Shown: one piece after another, positions 32,945 to 45,553 of the stretch | Layout: each line of letters starts with the position of its first letter | Position numbering within the stretch: position 1 is the stretch's first letter | Source of the DNA: Acipenser ruthenus | Taxonomy: Eukaryota > Chordata > Actinopteri > Acipenseriformes > Acipenseridae | Reading direction: 5' to 3' | Length of the DNA stretch: 64,000 nt | Assembly (NCBI RefSeq): GCF_902713425.1 | Contig: NC_081211.1 | Span: 18,291,936 to 18,355,935 of the forward strand | Program-made: the position numbers and the translations under genes | The notes under the pieces: model-generated | What the model saw: the letters and a program-made list of their open reading frames with translations, nothing else | What the model was told of the DNA's origin: nothing | Databases searched by the model: none

Positions 32945-33715
32945 GATGGCATCAAGAGGCTGCAAGCATCCGGCAGACGCATTTTGAGACTTCAAAATGG
33001 TAGCATTCCTGATGGGTCTCCAAGGCAGTTTTACCAAGTTTCCCTGCTATCTTTGCCTTTGGGACAGCAGGGACACTACCACAGGCGGGACTGGCCACAG
33101 CGGACCGAGTTCTCTGTGGGGAGGAACGTCAAGTGGGAGCCACTGGTGGACCCCCAGAAGGTGCTGATGCCACCACTGCACATCAAATTGGGCCTTATGA
33201 AACAATTTGTCAGAGCTCTAGATAAGGTGTCGGCAGCCTTCAAGTACCTTCAAGACTTCTTCCCTAAGCTGTCTGAGGCAAAGGTCAAAGCCGGTGTCTT
33301 CGTCGGACCACAGATAAAGAAGATCCTGGAGTGCAATGAATTCTCCAAGAAGCTCACTAGTAAGGAGAAAGCGGCTTGGAACAGCTTTGTCGCAGTGGTT
33401 CGGGGCTTCCTGGGCAATCACAAGGCCGAAAACTATGTGGAGCTGGTTGAGACTCTGGTGAAGAACTAAGGCACAATGGGCAGTAGGATGTCCCTCAAAG
33501 TCCATATCCTTGATGCTCATCTTGATAAATTCAAGGAGAACATGGGAGCGTACTCGGAGGAGCAAGGCGAGCGCTTCCACCAGGATATACTGGACTTTGA
33601 ACGCCGCTACCAAGGACAGTATAACGAGAACATGATGGGAGACTACATTTGGGGGCTGATTCGTGAAAGTGATTTATAGTATAATCGTAAATCTCGAAAA
33701 ACTACTCACTTCTAA
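32945..33715 (+). pseudogene. Fragmentary transposase of the CACTA-like element
   Basis: ATG at 32945 gives MASRGCKHPADAF, then a stop at a deletion junction. The C-terminal part follows: MVAFLMGLQGSFTKFPCYLC, then after a frame change HYHRRDWPQRTEFSVGR, VDPQKVLMPPLHIKLGLMKQ, GVFVGPQIKKILE, FLGNHKAENYVELVETLVKN. A TAA at 33467 (TAC in the second copy) separates MSLKVHILDAHLD and AYSEEQGERFHQDI, likely the region with the third catalytic acid. This C-terminal block is widespread in animal transposons. The protein cannot be active: most of the N-terminal half is gone. Confidence 0.75.
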
Positions 33716-33981
33716 ATCTTTTGTGGTAATTTTTGTATTACTTTAGTATAAATACATGTTAATTTGGATTTATATGTTGTTTTTTTCTGACTTTATGTGA
33801 ACAAAAAGACACAAATTCGCCCGTTTTCTCATTGGAAATAGGTACATTTCAAAATATCACTGTCCTGGTCACAAAAGCAAAGTTTGTGGGGAATAATAGC
33901 CATTTTCTATACTTTTGAGGCATAAGCAATTAGGAAATAACACTTACTACCCAGGAACAAAAATTGTGTTACATAGTGTTA

Positions 33982-34261
33982 TTAACCATGTATTAACCAT
34001 GATTTTCATAATGCTTGCACATATATTACTAATTATTTCCTACTCTTGCCTGTGTTACCACTACACTGCTTTACTACAGTGAATAAAGGTGGCAGTCCCT
34101 GATACCACCATATTTAAATAAAACAAATGAGAAGCACTGGACTTAAACAGCACCGAACCTTATGCATTCAATTGACAATGATCAACTAAGGAATTATTCA
34201 CATTAAATTGATTCTAATAATCATCTGTTAGTTACAGAAGGAAATATTCTTGGTTATCTTA

Positions 34262-34318
<57 letters not shown>

Positions 34319-34521
34319 TGTGCACTTAAAAAAAGAATAAACTGAACTACATTCTGTTTCAGAAATAATAACATAATTAAACGCAATGCTCTCACTGGCA
34401 CGCATCATGTACAGAGCTGTAAAACAGTCTGTCTGTTGAATACTGAAAAGGTCGCTTTGTGTATAATAGGGTTGCGTGTTGCTATTCTTGCTGCGAGGAC
34501 GAAGCTCTAAAGTTTACTTAC
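33982..34521 (-). other. Probable 5' UTR intron of the CD14-like gene, 5' part
   Basis: Non-coding; includes an AAT array at about 34261-34318. Confidence 0.4.
34261..34318. repeat. (AAT)n microsatellite
   Basis: About 19 trinucleotide units. Confidence 0.95.
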
Positions 34522-34620
34522 AGAGAGGAGGCGTCTCGTCACCAGCTGTTGTAGGAGTGAAGTTGAACGGAAATCACTTGTTTAATGCTTAGCCAAACAC
34601 TCGGTTCTGCCTCTGCTTCC
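34522..34620 (-). other. Candidate untranslated first exon of the CD14-like gene
   Basis: On the minus strand CTCTCT is followed by a perfect GTAAGT donor (34516-34521). It lies 3.1 kb upstream of the acceptor at 31430, with no other gene between and in the right orientation. The 5' boundary is set arbitrarily. TLR2 and CD14 genes in other vertebrates also have short non-coding first exons. Confidence 0.45.
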
Positions 34621-35002
34621 TGTACAGTTTTGTTTGGGCCGTTTACCAGTATTTCGAAATCTTGTACAATGTCATTTCAATCATTATGTCAGCAAATATG
34701 ACGTAAATATGCATTCCATGTTCATGGAACATTTTAAAACTATGCAAAATACTGTTCAATAAAGGAGTTACATTTGGTATTTTAAAAATATATATAATTT
34801 AGATTTGAGTGTCTTTTGGTACAAACATAGACATTCATTATTCTGATTTGATGGTTAAAGTGTTACATATACAATGCAAGAGTGTAGCATTATACATGTT
34901 ATCTTAGATCTAAAGAGTGATGCTGTTATCATAGTTAAAAAGGTATACTATCAGTATGTTATTCCCGTCATTGTAACTTAAGCGTCCCTTGAACTGTTCC
35001 TC

Positions 35003-35277
35003 ATTATTATTTTGTTTTTCTCAGCAGACGCCCTTATCCAGTGCGATTTATAACTGTTACAGGATATCACATTATTTTTACATACAATTATTTTTTTTAT
35101 TTTTTTTACACATTATCTTTACATACAATTACCCATTTATATATATTTCCCCCTGGAGCAATCTAGGTAAAGTACCTTGCTCAAGGGTACAGCAGCAGTG
35201 TCCCCCACATGGGATTGAACCCACGATCCTCCGGTCAAGAGTCCAGAACCCTAACCACTATTCCACACTGCTGCCCT
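35003..35277 (-). mobile_element. tRNA-derived SINE, family A, copy 3
   Basis: Reverse copy: the CTGCTGCCC end at 35277 is the SINE start, the B-box complement GGATTGAACCC is near 35211, and the tail (ATT-rich) is near 35003. It has a T-rich insertion in the middle. Confidence 0.88.
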
Positions 35278-37008
35278 AATTGAAGGATGAGCGCCCCCCA
35301 CGGAACTTTACATCCGTTACAGGGGGTCCCGAACAGTTATTTGCGGTTAGAGGTTTGGGTGTCTTGGGATCCTAACTTTCTCAACACCTTTAAACAAACC
35401 ATTAAAAAAACAACCAAACAAGACGTCAATTCTGTGTTAAATTTACACTATAGTTGCATAATACAAAGAACCCGTTTTTTTGTTTTTTGTTGTTTTAAAC
35501 TTGGTTTATTGACTTTAATTTTGTTTTAATACACAAGTGGCCTGACCAAATATGTCAGTTAAATCTCCTTTTATTCAATCCGGCAGACAAAATGACCCCC
35601 AACAACAGAATCTCTGAGACGAAAGACCTGTATGAGCAAATTCAGCAGAGTTTGTGTTAAACATGTTAAGACCTGAATCATGTTTGTCTATATGCCATCT
35701 GGTGGTTATCTGATATTATTGCACATACAGAAAGCTAAACTATAGATCACCTCGTTATAGGTCTTGGAGGCGTGTTACAATCATCCAGGTGTATGCTAAA
35801 TTCAAATCCTATGGGGGCGCGGACTGTGTCCTGGGCGGGGCGTTAGGTTCAGGGTTTTTTGTTTTAATTTTTTTTTATGTAATTTTATTTTAATTTTTTA
35901 TTTTTTTTTAATTACAGTACACATCTTAACCTAGCATATACCGTATAACGGCGGATACTTTATCTGGGTTTTATTGGCTATTTTGATTGGATCGGCAATA
36001 ATGCTTCCACCAATCAGAGGGTTGCATTCAGTAGTCGTATCGATCCCGCTCTCTGTCACACATCATTTTGCAGCATCTTCGTGATGTCAGTTGTTAATCA
36101 GCACAATAAAAAGTTACTGCACCTGCTCTGAAACAGTTTGTCATTTTTCGATCACATCTAGTGAATTTTATCCAAATATAAGTGATAAGTTTCTTTTGAT
36201 GCTCAGTAACGATTTACTGTAAATGAGACTTGTTTAGTAGACATCATTAAGTAAACATTTATCTAAACTCAGACTGATTTTCTTATTAAACGAATCTTTT
36301 AATTCTGAAAGAAATCTGGAAACAAGAGGAACTTGTTGATGAAGCTGTGTTTGAGGGCTGCTGTAGAACTCCTACGAGTAACTAAGCTGTACCTTTGGTT
36401 AACGGACAGGTTGCTTTTTCTTACTAAACCCACTTTGCATACTTTAGGAGCAAAAGCCTAGTACAGCTGACGTGGCCATAATTAAATATTAAAAACCATT
36501 AAAGGAACAGCAGGGAGTGTTATCTAACCGCTGAAAGAGAAAGGCATGCTTTTTTAAAAATGCATTCTGTTTCTGTTTCAGGCTTTTCAGTGGCAGGGTT
36601 TCCACGAGGTTTAGAAACTCCAAATTCTCTCTCCGTTGTCGTGAGAATTGGAAGCAGAATTTATCTCCTACAAGAAAACTACACGGAAACCCAAATTACC
36701 CTAAAGGTCTACCAACATAGCGTGAGAAAAATGTGATACTTTTAATGGAAACCACGCGAGTGATAACACTATTACATTCTGTTCTCAAAATGACTAGAAT
36801 ATTAAAAAGCCATCCAATAGAAAAAATATTGTTAACAGCAATGACATGTAAACCATGTATACAATTGCTCGATGACACTCGAGAGGCGAGGTCGCAAATT
36901 AAAAAGTCTCTTCTTTTAGACTTGACCGCAAAATATTATGTATCAGATTATTCTTACATTTTGTTTTAAAAACGTTTCATTATTTATTAAAACAAGAAAC
37001 AAACACAA
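35278..37008. other. No gene recognised; CCAAT-rich block near 36.0 kb
   Basis: Several CCAAT motifs in either orientation at 35965-36020 could mark a promoter, but no transcript-like frame follows. About 36211-36310 resembles 660-760. Confidence 0.3.
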
Positions 37009-37255
37009 CGCGTTTCGAAACATAGGCCTACTCATCAAAGCGTTTCCCGCAAATTCGCAGTTCCCGGCACTTTTTTCTAAATGGAATAGAAACGAAAGTT
37101 GAAATGCAATAAGTGACATCGCATATGGTTTATTTTATAGATGCTGTGTATGAGCAAATCGTTCTTGATACATTTTACGTCTTAATGTGGACGTTTGCAG
37201 CCTTCAGAAAAATGCTAACACCGGATGTGCGAAACACGCTTGATGAATATAGGCC
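37009..37255. repeat. Small inverted-repeat element
   Basis: GGCCTACTCATCAAAGCGTTTC near 37026 pairs with reverse-complement sequence near 37222-37250 (GAAACACGCTTGATGAATAT then AGGCC). About 40 bases at each end pair imperfectly. Could be a short MITE. Confidence 0.4.
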
Positions 37256-37531
37256 ATAGTGTGTCTTCACTGGTATTTATGTAATTGTGATTTAAATTCT
37301 GAGCTTACAAGGAAATTGTATACTGAAAAAAACTACTGTTTTTCTGTAAACACAGCACATTATCAAATACAGGCAATCTGTCTGCAGTTTCAGACTAGCT
37401 GTATTTTTAATGAGATTGTCAGGCTGTTGTAAATATTACAAACATGCACTAGGGGGAGCCATATCTTCGTTGGTAAACTATAATTCAAACAAATCCTTTA
37501 TTGTTTTAACCCCATATGGATTTATAGTTTT

Positions 37532-37613
37532 ACTTAAAATCTTTTAAACTATTGAATTAATATTATGTCGCTGATGTCATAATAGTAATTCAATAGTTTA
37601 AAAGGTTTTAAGT
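37532..37613. repeat. Long hairpin, about 36-base arms
   Basis: ACTTAAAATCTTTTAAACT at 37532 pairs with AGTTTAAAAGGTTTTAAGT at 37595; the arms continue through ATTGAATTAATATTATG and CATAATAGTAATTCAAT with few mismatches, leaving a loop of about 10 bases near 37567. Confidence 0.75.
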
Positions 37614-37619
37614 TAAAAA

Positions 37620-40600
37620 AAAAAAAGTTTAAAAAAAACAGAATCCCTGATCTGATTTGAGTTTGTTGTCGTATTCTGTTTTCTTCAGTGTATTACCTTA
37701 CATGTGGAACCTTTCTGATAGTGTGTGCTCCGGTAATAGCACACCGGCTCACTTAAAACTGCTGGAACTAAATTGGGCTCAACCGACCCCCCAGCCACAC
37801 ATTATAAGACTGCCGTATCATTGAAACAGGGTAAAGAAACTGATCGGAATCATTCATGTGTTCTGCACGTACAGTAGATGCGGCTAGACCAGGTTACATA
37901 TTTACCTTCTCACCTCATAAACCGGATTTGCTGCTGACTGACACCTGTTGTTGTTAAGTCGGCATTGAGCCGACTGGATGGTATTGTTTATGATGGAAGC
38001 TAAGCTCAGGTCACCATTGGAAAGCAGAACTTATTCACAATTATTATTTATTACCTGGTTAAATAAGGGAGTTGATTGATTGATTGGTACTATTTAAACA
38101 ATGAATAAAGTGTTTTCACTAAAAACAACTTGGAGAAATACTTCAGTTGTAAAGCCATGACATAGGAAAGGTGGAAGACCTTTTGAGTATCATTTGTCAA
38201 GACTGTTTTAAGATAACTTCTTTGAATATTTGGAACATCTTTATATACTGTACCTGGTCTTTATAAATTGCTACTGTTGCAACCGGCCAACAAGATGAAA
38301 CACAGCTTTTGAATTAAGAGCAAACAACACAAAGAAACTGAAATTAAACAAAGCAAACAGGTCAAGTTTGTTTTTCAGATTATCTTATAAATTAGGCCAC
38401 ATTTGACCTCAGTTGACTGTTGTCAGACTGGATATGTAAAGGGTTACAGTAACACTGTATTTCAGAGCTCCAGCCTCCCATCGCTGGCCTGTTCATGTCC
38501 TCTGTTACTGTGTGCGGGAGGAAGCTTTCCTTGTTTGCCTACCAGGTGCGGCCTGGACTCTTTGGGACTTTCCAATAGGGCTGCTTCCACATGCCAAAAA
38601 CAATGAAGTAGAGAGAGCCAGAGCTCTATAGTGCAGTGCCTGTGAGGGAGACATGGAAAATACCAGAAGTGACAAAAAAAAAGTGAATTCACAGAACCCT
38701 TCTATACGAGTGAGCACTGCCTACCTGGAATCATGCTATTCTCATACAGAAAATGCAAGAGGAACTCTCAACATGAATAGATGTAGGGAGCACGTATATA
38801 AGAGCATTAGACGAAAAAGTCAAGAACAGAAACAGAAAATTCATGTTCATATTTTTAACTGTTGACATGCTTAAGAACTCCTAGTGAGGAAGTGTGAAAT
38901 TCTGTTTCTTTACATTCTCAGCAAATTATAACATCCCTCAGAACCGCATTGAGGCAAACTACTTCCTTGTTCCATGGTGCTATTCAATAAAACATATGTT
39001 CTGAACAAACCACTATGTTAACAAAAACAGCAAACGCTAGCACTAACATTAATTAACCCTTAATTTAAAAATGTTTTTAGAGGGAAATAATGTGGGTGAT
39101 GTTTGCATTACTAAATAATACACTTTGAAAGACTGCCAGTTATGGGAAGATTTGTTTTTGTTTATTTACTCAGTTTCTAATTTACTTGTGTCTCTTTTTA
39201 ATTTGGGTGTAGTATTTTTTTAGTCTCAGTTAATAAAACCTAGCAGCTGCCTATTGTAGAAATCTAGTGCAAGCTGCTCCTGAGCTGAGGCACCCTGCTC
39301 TGTTTCCAACACGTCAAGCAAGTTCAGGTTTCAAACCTCACACCATTTTGTGTTCTGCTTGTCACCGAGCCTGGTCATTTCCATTGACCTCAGATGCATC
39401 AGAAAATTATTTTCGCTGTGAATCAAATATGTAAAGCCGCTAAGAAAATACTGCTAAAAACATCAGATTTGCAGGATCAAGACCTCCTCGGAAGGAAGTG
39501 AGAGTAGTGGGTTTAAAAGAGCACAACAGAACACAGTGTTTTTTGTTTTTCTCAGAAAACAAGAACAACACACCTGTACTCTGCTTGAACTACATTCTGA
39601 GTTTTAAAAGTCCGGTTGGTAGAAAATGATAATGAAGTTCCGTTCCGTCTCTCCTACCTAGTTGCCCAGCACAACTACATACAGTAGCTGTTACAGAAAA
39701 CTCACAGATGTTGAACATAAATAATGCCTTGGTGTGTCCTTTGCAATCAAAGACAGCAGCCAGACAACCGTCTTATTAATCCCCTTGTCTGCCAGATCCC
39801 TCCATGAGAATGTGGACGTTTATGCAGTAATAGAACCACCTGTATAAAACAGGGTTCAGCTTATAAAGCTGAGCAGTGCAGGAAGCAAGCAGTTCAAATC
39901 TATCTTCTACTGGTGTGTTCCATGATATCGTTTTGTCAGCTTTTAATGTGTACTAGTCTTGTTTGTTTACAAACTTTTATTTTTTTCTTTCTGAATGAAA
40001 GTGCACAGACCCCTGCTTGAACTGTAAACCTATGTTTGTTTTCCATGTATTCCAGTTTTCCATGTATGAAGGAGTCAGCTGCCCAGGTCTGGGCATTAGT
40101 TGGCCAGTTTGAACTTAGACAGATGCGATGATGTTTTTCAATTGTGTTGACATGTTTTGTGAGAAGTAATGGATTCCCCACACACTGTCGAAATTCCAAA
40201 GCTGAGTCATAAAAGGTTGAGTCGTAGGGCTGAAATAAATGATGTGCATTAAGTGGGCCGAGCATTAAAATGCGATGTAAACCAAAATCTCCCAAGAGAC
40301 TATAGGGTTAGTGTTGATGAGGAGAGGGAAAGAGAAGAACGTGAGAGAACAGGCGAGCTGTGGTGTGAAAGGAGGCCCACATGTAACCACTCAATTAGTA
40401 AAACCCATTAGTAAAAGTGGAAATTAGGTAGAGCCATAGCTCAGCTGGTTTTGGTCTCTGAAGAAGGTTGTACAGATATGAAGAACCCTCTTATTCCAAG
40501 TAAATAAAGAAATAGGTCTTATCAAAACTTCACGGGGTTCAGTGGTTGATTTATAATGTATTTATTGATTTCAAATTGAGAAACCTTATCCACACTAATA

Positions 40601-41590
40601 AAAAAATGTGTGATCAACACGATTTTCATAATATGATTATCACAGAATATTTGTGTGAAGGACCACAGGCCAATAGCATCATCAATGTGTTAGAACAACC
40701 TCCTTTTATTTCAGCCCAGAGCAAATACAATCATTTCAAACAATTCCAGTGCTACATTTCTCATTGCACCATTCTTAATCCATCTAGCTTCTTCCAGGAA
40801 AAGTATATTAGATACATAGAAAAAAAACAAACATACAATATATAATTAAAAACGATAGAAAACTTAACTTATTTATTAGGAGGAAGCATAACAGTAATAC
40901 TTGAACTTCAAGCATGGCTTAATCCATTTGAACTGTTTTAAAAAAGCTAACTGCAGTGAACATTTGTAAATGTTGTACATTTTGTAAAATGTTTAAACTT
41001 GCCACACTTTTATTTCAGGGGAACAGGATTCAGATATAAAGCATTCATTGTAGGACACACTATGCACATTTATGTACACACTTGCTAATGCTTTCTGATC
41101 AAGCTCCTCAATCGCACACCATATTTCCACTGAAATTTATCTCAGTACATAGCAGAAAGAGTTTACTGGAATTATGTATTTATAAAGATAGCGGAAGTAC
41201 CAGAGAGTTTTTGGTCATGCAAACCGCATGTATGGCAAGATTCTATATTGCCTAATATGTAAAATGAACAATCCATCACTGCCGTAAAGTAAAGTGTAAC
41301 ATTAAAAACAGAAAATATTTCAAAATAAAAGTATTACTTATCATCTAAATATGCATAAGGTGACCCAACAGGAATGACTTTCCAATTTTGTGGACTGAAG
41401 TTCTAGTTCAAATTCCTCAGTTTTCACATCTTTAAAGAACTACATGGTCCTTGTTAAAACAGCTCCTCTCAACAGGGGCCAGATTGCACTGATACTTACA
41501 ATTTGTAAATATTTAAAGCTTCACATTTGTATCACCTGGGTTATGGTGTATGGTAAATGAGTCAAACACTTTTTCATCAGAACTTTAATT
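37620..41590. other. No gene recognised
   Basis: AT-rich sequence between the CD14-like gene and the end of CD74. Open frames here are short and lack family resemblance or splice support. Confidence 0.45.
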
Positions 41591-41595
41591 CAATC

Positions 41596-41601
41596 TTTAT
41601 T
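41596..41601 (-). terminator. CD74: CD74 polyadenylation signal
   Basis: AATAAA on the minus strand, about 277 bases after the CD74 stop. Confidence 0.6.
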
Positions 41602-41877
41602 GAGCTGTTACATGGATTTCTAATTTTGAAAAGTCCATCTTGGGTCAGCCACTCCAATAGGGGTCCCTATAATAGCAACTACTACGACTACTGATTGCAA
41701 TAAAAGAGTTAATTTCTTAAAAACTTAAACTTAATAAAAAGTTAACGGTTAACTTAAAAGAGTTTCCTTTTTTGGTCAGCAATCAACTTCAAAAGCTGTT
41801 TATCAAGCTGTGGTTAGCGGGTTTTAATGATTACATCAGCTTGGGAGCGGCTGCTCCCGGCCTCCTGCAGGCTCCGT

Positions 41878-44800
41878 CTAGTTATCTAGGAAAGAAAAGT
41901 ACAGTTCATTAAATTATGTAAAAACATACGGAAAATGCATCCTGATTTGAATGTGTACTATTCACATTACAATCCTACTGTCACCAACACCCTTCTGCTT
42001 CCACCTACAGATTGTTGTCTGCTCTTAACGAAAGCTAATTGAAAGTAGGAAGCTAACAAGGCACGTACAAGTAGTATCAGCATCCCTGTCAGGAGTCCGC
42101 TATCACAATACACAAGTTGTCATCTATGGTTCTCTCTATTTTCACACAAGGGAGATTGTAAAGCAAGCAGTCCAGTTCAGAGAGCTGGAAAGACTGAAAG
42201 ACTCATGGCAGGATGGTCTTATTAGGTGTGCTGCAGTTCACATGCTTGGGTATAGGAGGCGCAACCAGTGGCCTTTTCCTGACTCTTAATTCTTTATCAC
42301 TCTTTCCCTCAATCTACTCATTCGTTTCACATTATTAGCTGTCTGTCTGTCTAGATTCTTGTTATCCTTACCCTTATCGATCATCTTCATTGCAGGAAAG
42401 CTGGGCATCGCCAACCTGCGCAGGCCTTCAAATTACAAATACACGTGTTACGAAAAGCCAGCAGACTGCAAGCAGTGACTGTTTTAATCCATTAAGTAAG
42501 ACAGGATAACATTTTAGCTCACATCATGGCATCAGAAGAAATACCTGAATTCTAGGCTGCTTCTGAAGACCATGTATTAAAAATGTAAAGGCTGCACAAT
42601 GAAACATGAAAAGGTAGGGAAATGTACTTTTAAGACACAAGGACTGCACCTTCTCTGATAGGGAAGAGGGGCCTTATTCTGTGTAAGCATTAGTCATGCA
42701 CTTAATATAGGGGATTTACTTTCCGTATACCCAGTTCCTCATCTGCTTAGGTGTCATTTGCAGCTGAGTGATTCCCCCAGTCATTCTGTCATTGGATTTG
42801 AATAATTGCAAGACAGATTCATTCTGTTTTACACTTTAAACACTCACTGGTATGCACACGCTAGTATTTCGACATGTCTCTGTAAGTTTATTTCCAGGAA
42901 CTAACCAAAGTTGCAGTCCAGACCACTGCGGGTTCTGGTTCCGGCCAGCTCGTCTCCATTCTTGTCCACACACCAGCAGTATCCGGTGCTGGACCAGCAC
43001 TGCTTGGGCAGGTAGTTGCCCTCCTCATCACACTGCGGACGGTAAACACCGGGATGAACAGAGGGGGATGAGGCTTCCAGCTGACACTTGGACTGCACGC
43101 CAGACTCTGAAACACACATGAAGAACTAGCAATTACTGCCCTGCCTGGAAGGCTGTTTTCTGAACCCTTTGGAGGTACTCACTTATGGTATATTGAACAT
43201 AATACAATCTGGATCTGTTTTATTTTCTCTGTACAAGATTGTGTTAAGGCATTAACACGTTCCTACATAAAAAATAATATTGTAATTTAAGATATTTGTT
43301 CTTGCGATATTTTTTGTTTCTGAGAAAAAGTGACTGCTGTAAATATAAAATTAGAGCTATCACTGTCATATTATCTTGTAAAATAGATCACTGACCTATA
43401 TGCATTCAAATTAGAGTGTGCCGTCTCATTTTCATTTGTAACGCTCTAATGTGTACTGCATGTATGAGCATCTATACTATCTGAAAAGATACTAACTAAT
43501 ATGCAATTCAAGATTTGTACCTTCCATAGGGGTGGTGGTCTGCACTGGAGCTATGGTGGGCTGAGCTGGTTTCTTTTGGGCCATCTGAAAGATCAGCCAA
43601 TGACGGAGCCAGGACTCAAAACCCTGCAGGAAGAGAAAGAGTTCAGATAGTTCTTACAACACCACACCTCCCCGAAACAAACAACTGCTCTTCCACTGGT
43701 TACCTGCATTAATGTTCATATCTCAACCATGCTGTCTGTTGGAATCAGCGTCATTCACTACTGCTGGGACTGCCTGGTTGGGGGTGAGTGGTAAGGTACT
43801 GTGGGCTATGAAAGACATAACTGGCCTTTCATGTCCCAATCACAAGGAGACTCCCCATGTGAGTATAATATAGGCAAAGCATACCTTACACAGGAACCCA
43901 ATGGAACTTAGGAATGAAGTGTTACGTGATGTGTAAAAAAAAAAAAAACTACCCAGAAATGAATTCCAAAGTATCGGGCTTTGCTTCCTTCCTGAGTACT
44001 GATCCGGTGTCAATAAAAGGCACGTGTCTCACCTTCCAATCGGAGCTATTCATCTGTTCCTTCAGGCTTTTCAGGTTGTCCAGCAGAGTCTCGTTGAACT
44101 GGGGCAGGGTCTGGTCAGGGTCCTCCTGCTGCAGAGAACAATGAAACAGAGGACCAAGCCAACGATCACACAACTGTAGGAAACTGGAAGCTCACCGTTT
44201 TCACTGCAAGACTATTTTGGACAAAGCGACACGTGCTGTTTCATGTTTTATGATGTGGTTTCATTTTCTCAAGAGTAGAAGAAACACATTAGTCAAGGGT
44301 GCTCCCATAGTAACAAGAGTTAGCTATCATTTAGTTGACAAATGTCATGTTCCCATGGTTACTAGATTCTTTGAAACACATTTATTTGGTTCCGGATCCA
44401 TATCTTGTACTTTTTGGATGTTAAACCCAAATGGTTTTGGATAAGTAGACGAAAGAGGATAGATTAGAAAGGGGAAGGCCAAATTGAAGACAAGAAACTG
44501 AAAAGAAAGATAACGAATCCCTGAGTGGCGTGGGGTATCGTGTGAAATGTCTGTTTTCTTTACCTGCAGCAGGCCCTTGACTTGCTTCTCCAGGCTCACT
44601 GTGGCTGTGTCCTCAAGGGGCTGGGAACAGAGGAAAGGAGGGATGTTAAAAGTCACAAAGTTAAAGCTGTTTTGCTAACATTTTAGGTAGCATTTAACAA
44701 TGATATGATATGATATGAATAAACTTTTAATTTAATTAAGTGTGGAATATATTATCAGTTGAGGATTTTCCCATTGCAAATACTATAAATGAAAACAATA

Positions 44801-45506
44801 TGCAATTAAATAAAATTAAAAAAAATCAATTCCTGTCACTTAATCAAGAGAAAATCCAATTCACAGCACTAATTCATATTGGCTTTCAAAGGCCACAAGG
44901 CTATTGCCATGGAAATGTGCTCATGCTGAAAATGGGGCTGTGTTCTCACCGTCATGGGGATCTTCTTGGGCTTCTCATCAGCAGAGTCGCTGACCAGCAT
45001 GGGCATGTTGAACATGGGCATACGCAGCTTCTTGGGAGGAGACAGGGCTGAGCAGCAAAGAGAACAATAGTGCTTGGTTGGTGGTGTTTTGGACATTTTG
45101 AACAAACCCCGTGGTGATGTATTTTTGCTGCAGTTTCGTCTATGGGATTCCCCTTATCACACAACAACATTTTTTTTATAGTAATAATATTAAACTAGCC
45201 ATCCCTGAAAGTACATTCTATCTAAGGCTATTTTGTCTTGTATATATATATTTCTATTACACATACAGAATGTCAGTTTTTCCTAGTTTTCAAATAAAGT
45301 GTGACTTATCAAGTACCTTACTGTACTGCACTGCTGGCATTAAATACTGTAATGGCTGTAAAAAGGAAACCACCTAAGTCTTGTTATTACAATATTGCTT
45401 CCTTTTTATCCTAAAAGTAGGTGTATAACACAGCTGTTTAATGCAGAAATATTGGTGCCATGAATATGTGTCAAGCTCTCAGAAGTGTGTGTGTGCGTGC
45501 ATGTGC

Positions 45507-45553
<47 letters not shown>

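Larger units (their letters stand above)
32628..33978 (+). mobile_element. CACTA-like (CMC) DNA transposon, internally deleted, copy 1
   Basis: Ends read CACCGTGTAACA and TGTTACATAGTG, i.e. CACTA-type termini, with inverted repeats of about 145 bases. A 3-base duplication TTA (32625-32627, 33979-33981) fits CACTA/EnSpm insertion. Inside are a promoter-like block, an ATG at 32945 and part of a transposase. Family assignment is from termini, duplication length and recall of the transposase; it is not proven. A second copy is at 56.2-57.5 kb. Confidence 0.75.
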
